Of a DNA stretch of 64,000 nucleotides, positions 43,907 through 53,642 are shown piece by piece. Origin of the DNA: Leucobacter exalbidus (GTDB lineage: Bacteria > Actinomycetota > Actinomycetes > Actinomycetales > Microbacteriaceae); contig NZ_JAFIDA010000001.1 in assembly GCF_017834145.1 (NCBI RefSeq), positions 1,736,001 through 1,800,000 of the forward strand. The letters are read 5' to 3'. The stretch's first letter is position 1. Each line of letters starts with the position of its first letter. The position numbers were made by a program, and so were the translations under genes. A model generated the notes under the pieces. That model searched no databases, had not been told where the DNA came from, and was given only the letters and a program-made list of their open reading frames with translations.

Positions 43907-45117
43907 GACGTGCCTCCTGTCGTCGCAGAACATCCAGCACCAGCAGTCGCCTCTGGGAGATCAGCGGCGTCGTGATCGTTGAGCCATTTCGCCGCATCGA
44001 TCGCCTCCGCATATGTGCCGCCGGGGCGGACCTCAAAATGCAAATGCGGTCCGGTTGAACGCCCCGATGAACCAACATCACCGATGTGTTGACCGGCGAT
44101 GACACGGTCTCCGACCCTGACGTGGATGCCGTTCTGCCACATATGCGCGTACGCGGTGGCGACGGTAGTGCTGTCGATGTGGTGTTCGATGACGATCAGC
44201 CCTCCCCAACCGCCGGAGAACTCTGCGACAGTTACCACTCCATCCGCTGCGGCGAGAATGGGTGTCCCGTCGGCCGCGGCAAGATCGGTGCCGGTATGGA
44301 AGGCGCTCTCGCCTGTGATGGGGTCAATGCGTGGCCCGAAGTCGCCAGTGTGAACCCAAGACCCTTCCGGCAATGGAAATACGACTCGGGAGGATTTCGT
44401 CACTGCGTCGGTTGGTGGTGGCGATGTCATTGACGGAGTCGTGGTTGACGCAGCAGTCGTCGACGACGTCGAGGCACTGCTCGTGAGCGTTGCGAGAATC
44501 TTCTCGGCAACGGGTTCGTAGTTGTTGTACCGATCCGGGTACGCAGACACCTCGACAGCTTGTGCGGCTTCGCCCTTGCCCATGCTCTGCCAGCCGGGGA
44601 TATCGAGCAGGCCGCGAGGCGATGGATAGTTGGGCCCGGACGATCCACCGAAGAACGCAGCAGCCTGATATTCGGGGTCCATCAGCTCAGCCACAGATCC
44701 CCAACCCGATTGCGGCCGCATCTGAAAGAGGCCGAGCGAGTCGTGATCGGATCCATTTCCGTCGTTCGGGTAGCTCACGGATTCTGGGTAGGTTCCCGTG
44801 TTCGCGAGCTGTCGCAGCGTCGACTCGGTGAGAGCGGCCATGATCGCGATCTGTACGCCATCGCGGGTGACGCCCTCGATCCGTGAACCCATGGTGATGA
44901 TCGTCGCCGCATGCGTCAGCTGCTTCTTGTTGAGCGTGAACCTCTCACCATTCACTGTTGTCACTACGAGAGAATCCGGCACATTCCCGACGGTGAGCCC
45001 TGGAGAGGAAAGGCACGCAATCACCGCCGAATTCATTACGAGACCGACGGTGACGAGCCCCAACGTCGGTGCGAGGAACAGGAGACCGACGACTGCGATC
45101 ACGAGCTTCTTCATCAT
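43903..45117 (-). CDS. Bifunctional cell-wall hydrolase with M23 peptidase domain
   Basis: A 404-residue secreted or anchored protein: an N-terminal helix (~residues 4-28) and a lysozyme-like/transglycosylase domain (ITMGSRIEGVTRDGVQIAIMAALTES with catalytic Glu, SLGLFQMRP). A Thr/Ser linker follows, then an M23 metallopeptidase domain with HTGTD (His/Asp) and HLHFEV (HxH) zinc residues near the C terminus. It opens peptidoglycan locally for assembly of the transfer channel (VirB1-like). It is translationally coupled to the DUF6112 gene. Confidence 0.9.
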   Translation of the reverse strand: MMKKLVIAVVGLLFLAPTLGLVTVGLVMNSAVIACLSSPGLTVGNVPDSLVVTTVNGERFTLNKKQLTHAATIITMGSRIEGVTRDGVQIAIMAALTESTLRQLANTGTYPESVSYPNDGNGSDHDSLGLFQMRPQSGWGSVAELMDPEYQAAAFFGGSSGPNYPSPRGLLDIPGWQSMGKGEAAQAVEVSAYPDRYNNYEPVAEKILATLTSSASTSSTTAASTTTPSMTSPPPTDAVTKSSRVVFPLPEGSWVHTGDFGPRIDPITGESAFHTGTDLAAADGTPILAAADGVVTVAEFSGGWGGLIVIEHHIDSTTVATAYAHMWQNGIHVRVGDRVIAGQHIGDVGSSGRSTGPHLHFEVRPGGTYAEAIDAAKWLNDHDAADLPEATAGAGCSATTGGTS

Positions 45118-45129
45118 GAGCCGGGCCTC

Positions 45130-45813
45130 CTAACGCAGCGGATTATTCAGCTGTGACAGCCGCAGCACATAGCAGGTGTCTTTGGGCGGGCAGGCAACGA
45201 AAACCGTGAAAGCAACCTGTTGGTCGGCACTGACCTGGTCACCATTCCAGTCGCCGGAGCGATGGCGGATTCCCTCGATCGTGAACGCGGTGGCACCTGC
45301 GGGGAGCTGGCCTCGTCGAGCCTGCGCGAGCGCGTCAGCCCAGGCACCCGGCACGTACGCGGAAGTGATCTCCAAGTATTGCTTCGTTGCGTACTGACGC
45401 AGTTGCGTCCACGCATCGTACGAGGGTAAATAGATTGCAAGATCGGCTGCAAGGCCGGGCTGCTCGGTGCCACTCGGGTCCGCAACGTCGAGGATGACCT
45501 CGGTGTAGTCCAGCGGAAGGAATCCACTGCCGGTGTCCCAGGTAAACAGCGCCGTCGCGACGCTGCGTGCAAAGGTCTCGGCATCGGTGCTGTGGGGGAT
45601 TGCCGGAATCCGAGGTGTCGGTCCATCAGGGGCATTCGAGGAGCCAGGACCACGTTCAGTAGTTGGTGAGACCGGGCCGGTTGACTCACCGTGCCCACGG
45701 GATCCGGCGATGAGTCCGTAGACGCCAACACCGGTGATGAGGAGCACCACGACTGCGGTGGCGATGAGGGCGACAACGGTGCGGCGGGAACGAGGAGCGG
45801 TCAGAAGCTTCAT
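45130..45813 (-). CDS. VirB8/TcpC-like transfer protein
   Basis: The 227-residue protein has one N-terminal membrane helix (~residues 12-34), a Ser/Pro/Gly-rich linker (~40-70), and an NTF2-like outside domain of ~145 residues (FARSVATALFTWDTGSGFLPLDYTEVI, WADALAQARRGQLPAG). The architecture matches VirB8/TcpC components that help to assemble the type IV channel. It lies 13 bp upstream of the cell-wall hydrolase. A VirB8 call rests on topology and context more than sequence. Confidence 0.72.
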   Translation of the reverse strand: MKLLTAPRSRRTVVALIATAVVVLLITGVGVYGLIAGSRGHGESTGPVSPTTERGPGSSNAPDGPTPRIPAIPHSTDAETFARSVATALFTWDTGSGFLPLDYTEVILDVADPSGTEQPGLAADLAIYLPSYDAWTQLRQYATKQYLEITSAYVPGAWADALAQARRGQLPAGATAFTIEGIRHRSGDWNGDQVSADQQVAFTVFVACPPKDTCYVLRLSQLNNPLR

Positions 45814-45843
45814 GCCTGGAAGGTGCGCAGCGTCGGCCGCGCA

Positions 45844-46860
45844 TCAGATCGCTCGGAGGTTCCTTATCTCCATTGGCTGCTCAGCGGTATCAACGTTGGT
45901 ATCGAGCGCTGTTCGGAGTCGCTCCGCGAAGTCTGAGGTTGCATCCACTGCCCGCAAGAACAACTCGACTTCAGCAGCACTCAGTTTGAGAGCGAGGTCG
46001 TCGACATCAAAGTGACGCCACCACCCATCGAGCTCAGTCCAGGTAACAACGAACGCGCGAACTGGCCACGGCTCGTCGTCGTCCGCACGATTCGTCTGCG
46101 GACTCGGCGAAGAGCAGCGCTTAGTGCGCGGCGTGCTCTTGAGACGCGCCAGAGCTTCTTCCGCCAGCTTCGCGACATCTTCCTCAGGTGCATCGGAGTC
46201 TGCCTCCGCGACAAGCTGGCGGGCCCGCAGATAGCTCGGGTGTACCGGTCCGCCTGAACCGATGAGTTCGAGCTCGGCGGCAACTCCCACACGAACTGTC
46301 TCTGATTGATCTTGGTCCTCAGCGATCTGCTGCAGGTAGTTGATCTTCTCGAGAGTGGTGTGTGAAGCACCATCGGGGATCATCGCAGCGGCCTGGGCGC
46401 GAGTTTGTCCCGGTGATTCTGACGGTGGCGCAAAATTTGCTGCACCGTCACTTCCCGGCTGATTTTCGCTGCTGAAACGCGACGCTTCTTGCCGACGAGC
46501 AGCATCCTCAGCCATGTGCGCCTTGATCTCCCGATAGAGCGCTGCACCCTCCAGCTGGGTGAGCGGCTTGTGCAGCATGTTGTCATCTTGTTCAGCAAGC
46601 AGGTGTGCGAGATCCCCCGAGATACCTGAACGCACCCAAACCTTGACGTGCTGCCAGCCGAGTTGCTTAATCGCAGCCAATCGTCGCGCACCGCATACCA
46701 AGATCCCGTCGGGTGTGACCGTGATCGGTTGGAGTAAACCATCACGCTCAATCGAGGCTGCGAGCGAGTCGAGGTCGCCGAGTCCAGTGCGGTGACGCCG
46801 CCCAACGCGGATTGATTCGACGGCACGGTCCAACTCGATGTGTCCGCCGTCCCGACTCAC
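45844..46860 (-). CDS. ParB-like nuclease-domain protein
   Basis: A 338-residue protein starting at GTG 46860. The N-terminal ParB/Srx nuclease domain has RTGLGDLDSLAASIERDGLLQPITVTPDG and the CGARRLAAIKQLGW motif (residues ~25-75). A central HTH-like region follows (TRAQAAAMIPDGASHTTLEKI), and the C-terminal ~100 residues are unlike canonical ParB. It probably binds element DNA and takes part in partition or transfer regulation. No ParA is in the window. Its GTG overlaps the stop of the preceding 61-residue gene. Confidence 0.85.
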   Translation of the reverse strand: MSRDGGHIELDRAVESIRVGRRHRTGLGDLDSLAASIERDGLLQPITVTPDGILVCGARRLAAIKQLGWQHVKVWVRSGISGDLAHLLAEQDDNMLHKPLTQLEGAALYREIKAHMAEDAARRQEASRFSSENQPGSDGAANFAPPSESPGQTRAQAAAMIPDGASHTTLEKINYLQQIAEDQDQSETVRVGVAAELELIGSGGPVHPSYLRARQLVAEADSDAPEEDVAKLAEEALARLKSTPRTKRCSSPSPQTNRADDDEPWPVRAFVVTWTELDGWWRHFDVDDLALKLSAAEVELFLRAVDATSDFAERLRTALDTNVDTAEQPMEIRNLRAI

Positions 46861-47042
46861 TGGTTGCTCCCGTGGGTGGGGACCGACATCGCGATAGCCG
46901 TGACCAGGTCGTCATCGCTGAGGAGCGTTGCGAGCGCTTCACCAACGAGTATGCGGAGAAGGATGCCTCGCCCGGTGCTCGTCGCGCGATACGCGGGATG
47001 CGGCCCCTCGCTCGGTCTATAAGCCCAGACCGGGGCCGTCAC
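46857..47042 (-). CDS. Small 61-residue gene bridging relaxase and ParB
   Basis: The GTG at 47042 lies inside the relaxase 3' end (26-nt overlap), and the stop TGA overlaps the ParB GTG by 4 nt. The product is soluble, with a helical C-terminal half (RGILLRILVGEALATLLSDDDLVTAIAMSVP). Both overlaps suggest a real, coupled gene in spite of its size. Unknown function; perhaps a small regulator of the transfer region. Confidence 0.5.
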   Translation of the reverse strand: MTAPVWAYRPSEGPHPAYRATSTGRGILLRILVGEALATLLSDDDLVTAIAMSVPTHGSNQ

Positions 47043-50000
47043 GCCGTGGCTCTGTGCTCGGGTGGTTCTGCTCGACCGTGCCGCGCAGTCGCCGGGCTCG
47101 GTCAGCGGCGTGCTGTCGCGCTTGTTCTGCCGCTGCCCGCTTCGCTTCGATCAGTGCGGCGGCTTGTTCGGGTGGTAGGGCGCGCAGTTCCTCGGCTTCG
47201 CGCCGCGCCACCGTCGCCTGAACATGCGTGTCGTGGGCTTCGCGGTTGGGGCGGATAAACCGTGCTCGTATCGGGTCACGACGCACCCGCTCGGCTCCCA
47301 ACTCTTGCGCGAGTAGCGTGAGACGTTCCCGGTCGTGCCGGTCTATGAGCGCCGCGTGCTCCGCCCGCGCAGCAGCGAGAGTGCGGGCGGCGTCGAGCAC
47401 GCGCGGGTCGTTCTCGGCACGCCGCTGGGCAGTGGTGGTGGCCCACTCGGTGAGGCTGTCGCTGTGGCGCGGTAGTACACCCCAGGTCTCGCGCGCCCGC
47501 TCGCGTGCCGTGTGGGTGCGCTCGGTCGCGGTCTGGTGTTCCTGTCGTGCTCTGCGTCGCCCGAACCTGCCCGACGCGGCGAGCCGTTCCGATGCGGCGC
47601 TCTCGGCGATGACGGCTGTGAGGTACATTTCGCCGTCCTCGACCGCCTGCGGCATCAACTCCGCCACGGCCTCGGCGCGGGCCTGGGCTGCGCTGGTCTC
47701 GGCGGCGCGGATCGCCTCGGTGCTCTGCTCGTCCTCCGCCCTATAGGTGGCGCGTTGCTGGTCGAGGCGTTCCGCGACTCGCTCCCATTTCTCGGCCTTT
47801 CGCTCGGCACGTTCGGCCTCGCGCACGAGCCGGGCTATGTCGGCGTTCACGATGCTCACGGGGCCGTCGCTCACGAGGCCGCGCACGGCTTCTGCTGCGC
47901 GTCCGGTGGCGTCTGCGAGGCCACGGTCTGCCCGGTCGCGTTCCATCGCCTCAATGAACTGTGCTCGTGCATCGGCCATGCTCTCCGCGACAACGTGCAG
48001 GGTGTTCTCGTTTCGGCCGCGGGTCATACCGACATAGACCGCCGCACCACCCAAGCTGTCGGTGAGGATCGTGTGCGAGGCGGGCGCGGTCACCCCCTGC
48101 ACCCCGTAGGCGGTCGCGGCATAGGAGAGATGGGCGTGCTCGCGCACATACTCCGCAGGCAGGTGGATCGTGTGCTCGCGTTTGCGGTCGCTGTGCGCAT
48201 CGCGTACCCAGAGCGACCCATCCGCCTCGACGTGTTGCACGATCCACTGTTGCCGGTTCGCCACACCCAGGTCGGCGCTGTTCTTGCGGGTCTGGATCAG
48301 GTCACCCCGCCCGATGCTGAGGCTGTCGCTGCCCGTGGTCGTCGTGGTGTCGTCGACGCTGCCGTGCGCGACTCGTTCGTCTCGGATGCGGTCATTCAGC
48401 CGCGCAGCTTCGTCGTTGGATGCCACGGTGACCGCTTCGCCGTCTCGTCTGCTCATGGCGAGATGTTCGCGCAGCTCGTCGGCGTCGGTGTGTAGCTGGA
48501 TCAGGCCCAGCACTCGCAACTGGTCGAACACTTCGCCGGGGTTGCGACGGTCGCGCATCTGCACCGTGACCTCGGCATATTCGGGATCGGCGAAGCGGTG
48601 CACCTCGGCCATATCGAACGCGCGCCCCCGAAGCTGCGCCGCCATATCGAGCACGCCACCTCTACCGACTGCGGGCAGTTGCGCACGATCACCGACAAGC
48701 GCGAGCGTTGCGCCCGTCTCGGCGGCGACGGTGAACAGGGCGAGGGCGGTGTCTTGATCGAGCATCCCCGCCTCGTCCACAACGATCCGCTCACCACGAC
48801 GCAACCGCGCTGCTTGTGGCGGGCCGGTATAGGTTGCGCCAGTCATCGGGTCGCTGTCGCCTATGGCGAGGCGCGTCCATACGCCGTCAGAGTTCCGCCG
48901 CCACCCGCGCGCGTAAACGAGTGCGGCGACCGATTCGGCGGGCACGCCGAGTTCCTGGTGCGCGACCTCAGCGGCACGCTTGGTCGGCGCAACCACCCGC
49001 ACCCTTCCGCCGCGTTGTTCGGTGGCGCGGATCGCCGTGGCGAGCATCGTGGTCTTGCCCGCGCCCGCGGCGCCCTCCACGATCACCAGCGGATCCTGCG
49101 AGGCGACCGCTGCGGCCGCTTCAAGCTGGCCGGAATCGAGGCGCTGACCGAGCGCGACCGCGTGCTCGCGCACGTCAGTATGCTCCGGCTCCTGCTCGGG
49201 GGTTCGGGCGGTGATGAGGTCGCGCAATTCCGTCTCGACCTGCACCACCCGCAGGCTCGTCAAGTGCGCGACATGCTCCGGCGTCACGGCGTCACGGCGT
49301 CAGCCGGGAGGATCGAGAAGCAATCCTCGAGCGCGAGCATCGTCGCAACCCCGATCAACTCGCGGAGTTCATTAGGGGTTGCACGCACGCCTGCTTCAGT
49401 GATGATCCGGGTGGCGTGCTCCTGCACGCTGTGGCGAGTCCACGTCGACTCTGCTGCGGCGCACCGATCCAAAGCACGCGAGGCGATCCGCTGCACCGAG
49501 AGGTCATCCGTCGATACCGGTACACGCGCCGGCCTACGGACCAGGTACTCAGGGTCGTAGCCGGCTTCGCGTAGCTCGGTCAGCCAGGCTTCCTCTTCCC
49601 GCAAGGTCGTGGGCTTCTTCGCGGGGCGCTCATACGCCCACGCCTGCGCGGTCAGCCGCGACGAGACAACCGGCCCCATCGTCTCGCCAGGATGCGCCGC
49701 CTCCCATTCGGCTTCGAGCCGTTCCAGGTTCTTCCGCACCTGCTCGCCCCGCTTCGACATAACCGTGTTGAGCGGTTCAAGCTCGACCACTTCTCCCGAT
49801 ACAGGGTCGAGGGTGAGGCCGTGCCGATCAAGCACCGCGGCGAGTTGCGGGCTGGCGGCGATCACGGCGGTACCGAGGGCACGGATCGCGCCTTGCTGCC
49901 GGAACGTGGCCGCCGTATCGAGCGCCCGCCATTTGCCCGCCGCCCAAACTCTTGTGCTGACCTGCATATGGATGTGCCGGTGTGGATCGCCTGCTCGTGA

Positions 50001-50507
50001 GGTTCGATGGGTGATGCCGACGACCTGCATGTGCTCGACCGGCACGACCTCCTGCTTTCCGCGCGGGCCGACACGAGTCACGGAGTGCTGCGCGAGCCAC
50101 CGCTGAATCTCCGAGAGCGCGTCCTACTGAGCTTTGTTCAGCGATTCGGACGCCTCTGGGTGCAGCGCCGCCGCAATCGACAGGCTTTTGGGCGCGTTGA
50201 TGACCATTTCCGCGAACCGGGGCGACCCCTGCCGATCCGACCCCGCCATGCGAGGCTTTCCCATCTGCTCGCCGGTATCAGGGTTGATCCAGTCCACCCA
50301 GCCCGCGTACTCGTCAGCGGTCAGCACGCGATTACTCACGGCTTCGCCCGAGGCATCAAGCACCGTGTACTGAACCCCGGTGCTGTCGGACAGGTAGTAG
50401 TCGTCAGCCCGTGAGCGGTCGGCCTCGACATAGCGCAGCGCGTCAGCCCCGGTGCCCCGGAACAAGATCACACCGCCCTGCATCGCGATCACCGCCAATG
50501 TTTCCAA
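47017..50507 (-). pseudogene. MobF/TrwC-type conjugative relaxase-helicase, broken in two places
   Basis: Three frames together encode one ~1160-residue relaxase. 50507-50124 has the N terminus (GGVILFRGTGADALRYVEADRSR). After an in-frame TAG at 50124-50126, the same frame continues to 49284 with the HUH motif DPHRHIHMQV. A frameshift at an 8-bp repeat (49280-49303) separates the RecD-like helicase part 49287-47017 (Walker A GAAGAGKTT, IVVDEAGMLDQD). Removing one repeat unit gives ADAVTPEHVAHL in frame, and CAG in place of TAG would restore the first break. The protein would nick oriT and unwind DNA. As read, it cannot be made whole, so the element is probably transfer-defective. Confidence 0.88.
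49280..49303. repeat. 8-bp tandem repeat GGCGTCAC in the relaxase gene
   Basis: Two exact units (49280-49287, 49288-49295) and a third 7/8 match. Loss of one unit restores the relaxase frame. Such repeats change copy number by slipped pairing, so the break could be recent or reversible. Confidence 0.85.
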
Positions 50508-50873
50508 ACTAGAAACGGCTTCTATCTATCATGGTAGCATACGTTCATTCTCTGAAACAGAGTGATGTCTCAGGACAGAGTGAACAGTCCTATATCAGCA
50601 CATCGAGGATGGGTCCGGACGCGGTACTGAAAGGTGCGTGCGTCACGGATCGGCAACGTCATCTGACATGCGGAATACCGCGCTCAAGGATCGAGCATTC
50701 GGAGATACGGTCAATCTCGCTCCCCACCTTGCCGGTTCCCAGCGTCCGACCAGCTGTCGTCAGCCACGAAGAGTTGAGAAACCTCCACACCCAAGGTCAG
50801 TCATGATGAGTACAGCAAAGATCGCAACGGTAAACTTGCCCCGACGTTCTGCACGCGTTTACGCCTCAACACG
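50508..50873. other. 366-bp gap between the relaxase start and the Hsp70 gene
   Basis: No convincing gene. It should hold the relaxase promoter and perhaps oriT. A small hairpin (CTCTG-AAA-CAGAG, about 50554-50566) lies ~50 bp upstream of the relaxase start. Short open frames on the plus strand have no motifs. It marks the border between transfer genes and the Hsp70 operon. Confidence 0.4.
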
Positions 50874-52562
50874 CTAGAGCAGGTAGCTGTATTTTCGTAC
50901 CGCAGATTGCAAGGAGGGGATCGCCGACTCGTCTCCGGCCTCAGCCGAGGAAATAAGTGAACGCAACTCCGCAGCTTCGGCGTCTTCGATGAACGGGATC
51001 ACCTTCGTCTTTACCTCTGTGACTATGCGCTGCTCCGCGGCACTTAGAGCGGATGCCGCCCGATCAACGCTCGTCTCTATTCGATCCGAATCAAGCGTTC
51101 TTGCAACGCGGTTCGCAATCTTCGGAAGGTCCCGCTTCTCTACCCCCTGACCGTAGGAGACATCGTCGGACAGCAGAACGTTACCCAGGCTGTCCTCTGC
51201 GGTGACGTGGAGGATACCGTCGATGTCATAACTATAGGTAAGGTCAAGGGTGATCTCGCCGAGTGGCTGTGGGTCAGGAAAATCAAGCGTCCAGGATTTG
51301 AGAATCACGTTATCGTCGTCATCGAGCGACTTGCTTGGGTCCCCCTCGATCACCTGAACATTGACCTGTTCTTGAAAGTCGGATGCGGGTATGAAGGTGT
51401 CAGTAACCCGAGCCGGCAGCTTGTGATTGCGCGGGATGAGCTCAGAGAATGCGAGTCCGCTGGTGGGGTCAAGGATGATTGTCCCGAGCGCATGTTCAGT
51501 CGACACGAAGAAGTCTCGGTCGTCCAGTTCTCCTGACAGGATGGCTGATGCGACGGCTGCTCCTTCGGCGACCGCGGTCATCGGATCGATACCAGTAGCA
51601 GGGCCGCGTCCCAACAACTCGGATACGAACTGCCGGATCGCAGGAACTTGGCAAGTCCCACCTACAAGAACCACCGCGTCGATGTCGCTAGCCTGCGCGC
51701 CAATGTCCTGAAGGCACTGGAGGATGGGTTCACGAACCCGCTCAATTTGGGGGCGAACCGCATCTTCGAACATCGCTCGCGTGACCTGCCGGTACTCTCC
51801 ACCGGGCAGTGGCACGCTTACCTGTTCCGCTGTCGAGAGCTGAATCTTCGCCTTCTCGATGTCGAGACGGAAGCCCGTACGGTCACTGCCGTTCCACTTC
51901 GATGGGTCACTGACCGTATCCATGACGATGCGTGAGAGGGCAGTGTCGAAGTCGAGACCGCCTAGCTGTTGAATGCCTTTCGAGGACTGTTCCATGAAGA
52001 CACCGTCGATATTCTTCAGGATGGTCACATCAAGGGTGCCACCACCCCAATCGACAACCATGAGGGTTTCCTCGTGTGCCGAACGCATGCTGTATGCCAT
52101 TGCCGCGGCAGTCGGCTCGTTGATAAGCGCTTGGACCTGAATGCCAGCCATCCCTGCAGCCAGCTTCGTGCGGTAGCGCGCTAGTCCGCGACTGTTCGCT
52201 GGGATAGTAACGACCGCCTGATCGAATGCAACACCTTGGTGCGCGCTCGCGCGCTTCAGGTGCCCAAAGATCAACGTAGCAATCTCCTCAACAACAAACT
52301 CCACACCATCCACATCCGCACGCTCTTCAGCGCGAAGTAGACGCTTCACTGCGGCGAGGCTACCCGGTCGCTGCTTAGCAGCCCAGCCGAAGATCGGTCG
52401 GTCATCATCGCCACGACCGAAAACCGTGGGAAGGACTCGGTCGAACCCAAGACCAGCCCACTGTGCGGGCGGCTCATCGATTGACAGCACCGAAAGAGCG
52501 TTCGCGGCGAACTGAGCCACTACAGAGTTGGTAGTGCCAAAGTCGATACCGATGCTGGCCAT
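50874..52562 (-). CDS. Hsp70-family chaperone-like ATPase
   Basis: A 562-residue protein with an Hsp70 actin-fold ATPase: IGIDFGTTNSVVA (phosphate 1), VVTIPANS, VQALINEPTAAAMAY, MVVDWGGGTLDVTI (phosphate 2) and VVLVGGTCQVPAI (adenosine). The C-terminal part has a shortened substrate-binding-like region (DLTYSYDIDGILHVTAEDSLG) and a helical lid. It is diverged and shorter than DnaK (~620-640). Its ATG shares the final base of the upstream stop. It is the last gene of a four-gene operon with a J-like and a coiled-coil protein, so it is a dedicated system component, not the housekeeping DnaK. Confidence 0.9.
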   Translation of the reverse strand: MASIGIDFGTTNSVVAQFAANALSVLSIDEPPAQWAGLGFDRVLPTVFGRGDDDRPIFGWAAKQRPGSLAAVKRLLRAEERADVDGVEFVVEEIATLIFGHLKRASAHQGVAFDQAVVTIPANSRGLARYRTKLAAGMAGIQVQALINEPTAAAMAYSMRSAHEETLMVVDWGGGTLDVTILKNIDGVFMEQSSKGIQQLGGLDFDTALSRIVMDTVSDPSKWNGSDRTGFRLDIEKAKIQLSTAEQVSVPLPGGEYRQVTRAMFEDAVRPQIERVREPILQCLQDIGAQASDIDAVVLVGGTCQVPAIRQFVSELLGRGPATGIDPMTAVAEGAAVASAILSGELDDRDFFVSTEHALGTIILDPTSGLAFSELIPRNHKLPARVTDTFIPASDFQEQVNVQVIEGDPSKSLDDDDNVILKSWTLDFPDPQPLGEITLDLTYSYDIDGILHVTAEDSLGNVLLSDDVSYGQGVEKRDLPKIANRVARTLDSDRIETSVDRAASALSAAEQRIVTEVKTKVIPFIEDAEAAELRSLISSAEAGDESAIPSLQSAVRKYSYLL

Positions 52563-53197
52563 TAGGACTCCTTCGGGGCGTCAGCGTCAGTCTCGGCGTC
52601 GGTACCCTCAACCGGCGCACCATCCAGGATACTCTCAGACTCTGCGCTGTCCTCAGCGGCATCATCTGGGAACGAGATTTCATTGCTCCTAGGCTCCACC
52701 TCCAGTTCGCCACCTACGGCAGGTACTGATGCCAGGTCAGGCTGCCCCTCTGCCACTGCGATATTCTGGTTCGGCTCTGGCTCGACGTTGCGCTCACGAA
52801 GACGACCCTGGTGCACAAGTCGCCGAACTTCGGTATCGACATAGGCCGGAATCTCAACTTCGACCTCACGCGAATTCGGAACTGAATCCCACACATCCGG
52901 CACCCTCGGGTCTTCAATGCGCTCAATTCCAGCCTGCCTCAGCCAGCCATCGACAAGGTTCTGGAGGTCGGTGATACTGGCCCCGCGCCGAAGTGCGACA
53001 TCGATTTCCGCAAGCTGGGCGACATGCTGTGTACGAGCACGCGCAGACGCGACGACCTGTTTCCTTAACCCTTCGTAGGCGTCTGATGAGAGCGATGTCC
53101 CGGGGTCCCGAACCAAGAGGGCCGTGTGGATACGATCAAGCTGCCGCTCCATCTGGGTTAGGAGCTCTTTGTTCTCGCGGGCCTTGCTGCCGAACAT
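52562..53197 (-). CDS. Coiled-coil protein of the Hsp70 operon (possible GrpE-like cofactor)
   Basis: A 211-residue protein. Residues ~5-75 form a coiled coil (RENKELLTQMERQLDRIHTAL, ARARTQHVAQLAEIDVALRRG), then a loop region (VWDSVPNSREVEVEIPAYVDTE), and a very acidic disordered tail (~150-211). In the operon it lies between the J-like protein and Hsp70, the place of a nucleotide-exchange or adaptor factor, but no GrpE signature was recognised. Function is inferred only from context. Confidence 0.65.
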   Translation of the reverse strand: MFGSKARENKELLTQMERQLDRIHTALLVRDPGTSLSSDAYEGLRKQVVASARARTQHVAQLAEIDVALRRGASITDLQNLVDGWLRQAGIERIEDPRVPDVWDSVPNSREVEVEIPAYVDTEVRRLVHQGRLRERNVEPEPNQNIAVAEGQPDLASVPAVGGELEVEPRSNEISFPDDAAEDSAESESILDGAPVEGTDAETDADAPKES

Positions 53198-53210
53198 ATG
53201 GGGCCTTTCT

Positions 53211-53642
53211 CTATGACTCAGATGACTCAGATGACTCTGGGAAGCTATGGATTTGAGGTAGCGGGCTCCCCAGCCATTCGGCGATAACCGATGCCGCTAC
53301 CTCACGGATGATCTGCACGCGGAGGGCCTCTATAGTTGCAGGGTCGGTGGGCTGGGTTCGCCGCTCGTACGGCTGGACCGGTGGATTGAGAATGCCTTCG
53401 CCGCTGGGAATCTCATAGACACTGGGGTTAGCCGGAATGCGGTAGTCATCGATACTCGATCCAGGGTCTTCGATGCGCTGCTCGATCGCGTGGAGCGCCC
53501 AGTTTAGGTCTTCGAGATCATATGGAGCGTCAATCGCGCGCTTCAACCGTCGTGTTGCTTTGGCAAAGGCTCTCGACGCCACTTCCTTCGATGCCCCGAA
53601 GGGAACCCCTAGAAGTAGATAAGGGCTACGTCTCTCGCTCAT
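53211..53642 (-). CDS. J-domain-like protein of the Hsp70 operon
   Basis: The 143-residue protein begins SPYLLLGVPFGASKEVASRAFAKATRRLKRA, then YDLEDLNWALHAIEQ. This matches the helix I-II and helix III pattern of a DnaJ J-domain, but the loop HPD tripeptide is missing or replaced (after LKRA reads IDAPYDL). C-terminally there is a Pro-rich linker, then an amphipathic helix. The ATG at 53642 is coupled to the large gene's stop. It would recruit or stimulate the Hsp70. A missing HPD usually weakens ATPase stimulation. Confidence 0.7.
   Translation of the reverse strand: MSERRSPYLLLGVPFGASKEVASRAFAKATRRLKRAIDAPYDLEDLNWALHAIEQRIEDPGSSIDDYRIPANPSVYEIPSGEGILNPPVQPYERRTQPTDPATIEALRVQIIREVAASVIAEWLGSPLPQIHSFPESSESSES

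Noticed and set aside
47512-48495. Plus-strand frame of 327 codons
   Set aside because: Antisense to the relaxase helicase domain; low-complexity composition typical of shadows.
50124-50126. Programmed read-through or a genetic code change at TAG
   Set aside because: Many intact genes here end in TAG (P450, GntR, Baeyer-Villiger, IS3 OrfA), so TAG is a normal stop; simple mutation is enough. Kept only as a low-interest finding.
50531-50806. 91-codon plus frame upstream of the Hsp70 end
   Set aside because: No ribosome site or motif; likely part of the promoter or oriT spacer.
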